Part shown: positions 6,412-9,510 of the stretch, one piece after another
Layout of the letters: every line of letters begins with the position of its first letter
Position numbering within the stretch: the first letter of the stretch is position 1
Assembly: GCA_027311185.1 (NCBI GenBank)
Contig: DAICZK010000051.1
Location: 1-9,510 of the forward strand
Source: Sulfuriferula sp.
GTDB lineage: Bacteria; Pseudomonadota; Gammaproteobacteria; Burkholderiales; Sulfuriferulaceae
Direction: 5' to 3'
DNA: 9,510 nt
Notes under the pieces: generated by a model
The model's input: only the letters and a program-made list of their open reading frames with translations
Database searches by the model: none
Told to the model about the DNA's origin: nothing
Translations under genes and position numbers: made by a program

Positions 6412-7662
6412 ATGTTGCGACCAATAAAAAAATCGACCAAGCTGGACAAAGTCTGCTACGACATTCGTGGCCCCGTGCTGGCACGTGCAAAACAGATGGA
6501 GGACGAAGGACAGCGCATCATCAAGCTCAATATAGGCAATCCCGCACCGTTCGGTTTTGCCGCGCCCGAGGAGATTGTGCAGGATGTGATCGCGAATCTG
6601 GCCGGGGCGTCGGGTTACACTGACTCCAAAGGCCTGTTCGCGGCGCGCAAGGCGATCATGCATTATACCCAGAGCAAGGGTATCGCCGGCGTGCAGATAG
6701 ACGATATCATCATCGGCAACGGCGTCTCGGAACTGATCGTGCTGGCGATGCAGGCGCTGCTCGATAACGGCGACGAAGTGCTGGTGCCCGCCCCGGACTA
6801 TCCGCTCTGGACGGCGGCAGTGACTCTGGCGGGCGGTGTGGCGACGCATTATCTGTGCGACGAAAATGCCAACTGGATGCCCAGCCTCGCCGACATACGC
6901 GCCAAAATCACGCCGCGCACGCGCGCGATCGTCGTCATCAACCCTAACAACCCGACCGGCACGCTTTATACCACCGAGATGCTGCACGGCATACTGGCAA
7001 TCGCGCGGCAGCATCAACTGATCGTGTACGCCGACGAAATCTACGACAAGGTGATCTACGACGGGCAGACGCATACTTCTATCGCTGCGCTGGCGGACGA
7101 CGTTTTGTGCGTTACCATGAACGGCTTGTCGAAAAATTACCGGGTCTGCGGTTATCGCGCGGGCTGGATGGTGATTTCGGGCGACAAGCGCCATGCGCTC
7201 GATTATATCGAAGGGCTCAACATGCTGGCCTCGATGCGCCTGTGCGCGAACGTGCCGGGGCAATATGCGATTCAGACTGCGTTGGGCGGCTACCAGAGTA
7301 TCGATGACCTGGTCGCGCCCGGCGGCCGCCTGACCCGCCAGCGCGATCTGGCGTGGCAACTGCTGACCGCGATACCCGGCGTGACCTGCGTCAAACCGCA
7401 AGCCGCGCTATATATGTTTCCCCGCCTCGATCCAGAACTATATCCGATTGCGGACGACCAGCAGTTTATTCTGGATCTGCTTGAGGAGGAGCGCGTGCTC
7501 ATCGTTCAGGGCAGCGGATTCAACTGGCCGCAGCCCGATCATTTTCGCGTGGTGATATTGCCTCACGAAGACGAATTGCGCGAAGCTATCGGGCGCATTG
7601 CGCGGTTCCTGGAACGGTATCGCACCTTGCACAGCGGCGCCGACAGTCAGGCGGTGGGTTAA
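6412..7662 (+). CDS. alaA: Alanine aminotransferase AlaA-type (PLP, class I/II)
   Basis: A 416-residue PLP-dependent fold-type I aminotransferase, closest in pattern to E. coli AlaA (YfbQ), which makes alanine from pyruvate with glutamate as amino donor. Shared blocks include STKLDKVCYDIRGPVL, KLNIGNPAPFGF, YTDSKGLFAARKAIM, IGNGVSELI, VPAPDYPLWTAAV, INPNNPTGTLY (about 176-186), YADEIYDKV, and the PLP-lysine motif NGLSKNYRVCGYRAGW with Lys241, then MLASMRLCANVPGQYAIQTALGGYQS. The start ATG 6412 is chosen because AGAGG (6402-6406) is 5 nt upstream and the family N-terminus (xxPIKKSTKLD) begins here; the upstream ATG 6382 would add ten residues with a weak site. hom follows after 12 bp, so co-transcription with the threonine genes is likely. 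Both steps use central amino-acid precursors. Confidence 0.93.
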   Translation: MLRPIKKSTKLDKVCYDIRGPVLARAKQMEDEGQRIIKLNIGNPAPFGFAAPEEIVQDVIANLAGASGYTDSKGLFAARKAIMHYTQSKGIAGVQIDDIIIGNGVSELIVLAMQALLDNGDEVLVPAPDYPLWTAAVTLAGGVATHYLCDENANWMPSLADIRAKITPRTRAIVVINPNNPTGTLYTTEMLHGILAIARQHQLIVYADEIYDKVIYDGQTHTSIAALADDVLCVTMNGLSKNYRVCGYRAGWMVISGDKRHALDYIEGLNMLASMRLCANVPGQYAIQTALGGYQSIDDLVAPGGRLTRQRDLAWQLLTAIPGVTCVKPQAALYMFPRLDPELYPIADDQQFILDLLEEERVLIVQGSGFNWPQPDHFRVVILPHEDELREAIGRIARFLERYRTLHSGADSQAVG

Positions 7663-7674
7663 TTGGACGATACC

Positions 7675-8988
7675 ATGCAAGCAATGAAAGTGGGTTTATT
7701 AGGTCTGGGTACGGTAGGTGGCGGCACGCTGACGGTGTTGCGACGCAATGCCGAGGAAATCACCCGGCGCGCCGGGCGCGAGATCAGGGTCACGATGGCG
7801 GCAGTGCGCGATCTCGAAAAAGCGCGGATTTTTGCGGCTGACGACATGCAGCTGACCGACGATCCCTTTGCCGTCGTCAATAACCCGGAGATTGATATCG
7901 TCGTCGAGATGATGGGCGGCGTGACGCTGGCCAAAGAGTTGATATTGCTCGCCATTGCGCGCGGCAAGCACGTAGTGACGGCCAACAAGGCGCTGATTGC
8001 CAACCACGGCACGGAAATATTTGCCGCTGCCCAGCAACAAGGCGTGATGGTCGCATTCGAAGCGGCGGTCGGCGGCGGCATTCCGATTATCAAGGCGATA
8101 CGCGAAGGACTGTCGGCTAACCGGATCGAATGGATAGCGGGCATTATCAACGGCACCACCAATTTTATACTGACGCAAATGCGCGATCAGGGCGCCGATT
8201 TCACCGATGCGCTGAAAGCCGCGCAGGCGCTGGGTTATGCGGAGGCCGACCCGACTTTCGACGTGGAAGGCGTTGACGCCGCGCATAAGCTGACGATATT
8301 GTCGGCCATCGCTTTCGGCATTCCCATGCAGTTCGGCAGAGCCTATATTGAGGGGATTACCAAGCTGACCGGCGATGACGTCAAATACGCCGAGCAATTG
8401 GGTTATCGCATCAAGCTGCTGGGGATTACCAAGCGGACCGCGCAAGGCATAGAACTGCGCGTGCATCCGGCGCTGATTCCGGCGCGACGGCTGATCGCGA
8501 ATGTCGACGGCGCAATGAACGCGGTACTGGTCAAGGGTGACGCCGTCGGCGTGACCATGTACTACGGCGCGGGTGCCGGCGCCGAACCTACCGCTTCGTC
8601 GGTGGTCGCCGACCTGGTCGATGTGACGCGCATGCACACGGCCGACCCGCACAACCGGGTTCCGCATCTGGCATTTCAGCCCGGCACCTTGTCCGCGGAG
8701 CCGATTTTGCCGATGGGCGATGTCCGTACCGCCTATTATTTACGTTTGCGCGCAGTTGATGAGGCAGGTGTCCTGGCCGATGTGACGCGAATTTTAGCTG
8801 ATTTGGATATTTCCATTGATGCTATGATACAAAAGGAGCCTGCCCAAACCGGCGCGCCGGTCGATATTGTGATTCTGACGCACCAATGCCTGGAAAAACA
8901 TGTCGATGCGGCGATGTTTAGCATAGAAGCATTGCCTGCCATCTCGGGCAAAATCGCACGCATCCGTCTTGAACACCTGGAGCGCTGA
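7675..8988 (+). CDS. hom: Homoserine dehydrogenase with C-terminal ACT domain
   Basis: A 437-residue cytosolic enzyme reducing aspartate semialdehyde to homoserine with NAD(P)H, the branch point to threonine and methionine. The Rossmann motif VGLLGLGTVGGGT is at about residues 6-18, VVTANKAL with the catalytic-region Lys105 at about 100-107, and the family signature GYAEADPTFDVEGVDAAHKL at 187-206. The C-terminal ACT domain runs from about 350 (TAYYLRLRAVDEAGVLADVTRIL) to the end and is expected to bind threonine for feedback inhibition. The start ATG 7675 is preferred: GGA (7665-7667) lies 7 nt upstream, whereas TTG 7663 and ATG 7684 have no good site. It is a monofunctional form, without a fused aspartokinase. 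alaA ends 12 bp upstream and thrC begins 65 bp downstream. Confidence 0.96.
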   Translation: MQAMKVGLLGLGTVGGGTLTVLRRNAEEITRRAGREIRVTMAAVRDLEKARIFAADDMQLTDDPFAVVNNPEIDIVVEMMGGVTLAKELILLAIARGKHVVTANKALIANHGTEIFAAAQQQGVMVAFEAAVGGGIPIIKAIREGLSANRIEWIAGIINGTTNFILTQMRDQGADFTDALKAAQALGYAEADPTFDVEGVDAAHKLTILSAIAFGIPMQFGRAYIEGITKLTGDDVKYAEQLGYRIKLLGITKRTAQGIELRVHPALIPARRLIANVDGAMNAVLVKGDAVGVTMYYGAGAGAEPTASSVVADLVDVTRMHTADPHNRVPHLAFQPGTLSAEPILPMGDVRTAYYLRLRAVDEAGVLADVTRILADLDISIDAMIQKEPAQTGAPVDIVILTHQCLEKHVDAAMFSIEALPAISGKIARIRLEHLER

Positions 8989-9007
8989 ACATCGTTCTGT
9001 TACCAGA

Positions 9008-9030
9008 CCCGGCAGCGTTACCGCGCCGGG
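9008..9030 (+). other. Hairpin between hom and thrC
   Basis: CCCGGC (9008-9013) pairs with GCCGGG (9025-9030), and inside it GCG (9015-9017) with CGC (9022-9024), leaving loop TTAC and one bulged A. No T-run follows, so it is not a complete intrinsic terminator. It may stabilise mRNA ends or tune thrC expression within one operon. Confidence 0.45.
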
Positions 9031-9053
9031 CCATACCATGAGGAATGCCTTGA

Positions 9054-9510
9054 ATGGTTATGCGTTACCTTAGTACGCGGGGCGATGCGCCGCTACAGAC
9101 ATTTACCGAAATTCTGCTGGGCGGCCTGGCGCCGGACGGCGGCTTGTATCTGCCGCAGACGTATCCGCAGTTCTCGGCGGCTGACCTCGCCTCAATGCGC
9201 GCGATGAATTATCGCGAGCTCGCCTTCGCGGTGCTGTCGCGCTTTGCCGACGACATGCCGGGCGAGGTGTTGCGCGCCATAATCGATAAAACCTACACGG
9301 CCGCCACTTATTGCAACGTGCGCAGCGACGAATTGGCCGAGGACATCACGCCGTTGCATACGCTGGAACCCGGCTTGCACTTGCTGTGCCTGTCCAATGG
9401 CCCGACGCTCGCGTTCAAGGACATGGCGCTGCAACTGCTAGGGCATCTGTTCGAGTACGTGTTGACCGATGGCGGCCAAAGTCTGAACATCCTCGGCGCG
9501 ACATCGGGCG
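9054..9510 (+). CDS. thrC: Threonine synthase, N-terminal part (cut by window edge)
   Basis: 152 complete codons of a PLP enzyme converting O-phosphohomoserine to threonine, the last step after hom. The N-terminus MRYLSTRGDAP and GGLAPDGGLYLP are family hallmarks. NGPTLAFKDMALQLLG contains the PLP-binding lysine (Lys122 counting from ATG 9054), and the visible part ends at ILGATSG, the start of the phosphate-binding region. ATG 9054 has AGGA (9041-9044) 9 nt upstream; ATG 9060 gives the commonest family N-terminus (MRYL) but its spacing is long, so either could be used. The frame is intact to the edge; the remaining two thirds of the gene lie outside. Confidence 0.95.
   Translation, partial: MVMRYLSTRGDAPLQTFTEILLGGLAPDGGLYLPQTYPQFSAADLASMRAMNYRELAFAVLSRFADDMPGEVLRAIIDKTYTAATYCNVRSDELAEDITPLHTLEPGLHLLCLSNGPTLAFKDMALQLLGHLFEYVLTDGGQSLNILGATSG

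Noticed and set aside
6385..7401. Long open frame on the - strand opposite alaA
   Set aside because: It is an antisense shadow of a conserved aminotransferase in GC-rich DNA; its protein is rich in Arg/His/Val with no recognisable domain and no ribosome binding site.
7699..8667. Long open frame on the - strand opposite hom
   Set aside because: Same shadow pattern; the + strand encodes an intact homoserine dehydrogenase with all motifs.

Overview
The window looks like chromosome of a betaproteobacterium, probably in the Nitrosomonadales range. This is inferred from the gene set and order (surE-pcm-nlpD-rpoS, then Mth938-like/alaA and hom-thrC), GC-rich coding DNA and a porin ending in phenylalanine. 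No rRNA, tRNA, insertion sequence, phage gene or CRISPR array is visible.

Layout: (1) Positions 1-321 hold a small RelE/ParE-type toxin on the + strand; its antitoxin is presumably off the left edge. (2) Positions 433-2064, on the - strand, encode an outer-membrane porin with a signal peptide and a glutamine-rich coiled coil, ending at a strong intrinsic terminator (367-400). (3) Positions 2065-2535 are a 471-bp AT-rich divergent intergenic region. It carries candidate promoters for both sides, a long hairpin in the porin leader, a second hairpin before surE and several short repeats. (4) Positions 2536-5886 are a tightly coupled + strand cluster: surE, pcm, nlpD and rpoS, each overlapping the next by 1-4 bases. 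It joins stationary-phase survival and repair functions (nucleotidase, isoaspartyl repair), a cell-division amidase activator and the general stress sigma factor. (5) Positions 5903-6283, on the - strand, encode an Mth938-like protein convergent with rpoS. (6) From 6412 to the right edge, on the + strand, lie alaA (alanine aminotransferase), hom (homoserine dehydrogenase with ACT domain) and the 5' part of thrC (threonine synthase). The last two catalyse steps from aspartate semialdehyde towards threonine.

Most of the window is well-known housekeeping content, and I see no clear new multi-gene system. The points most worth a second look are an in-frame 18-bp tandem repeat expanding Pcm just before its SAM-binding motif, the structured leader of the porin gene, and several dyads or phased repeats in the two divergent promoter regions.
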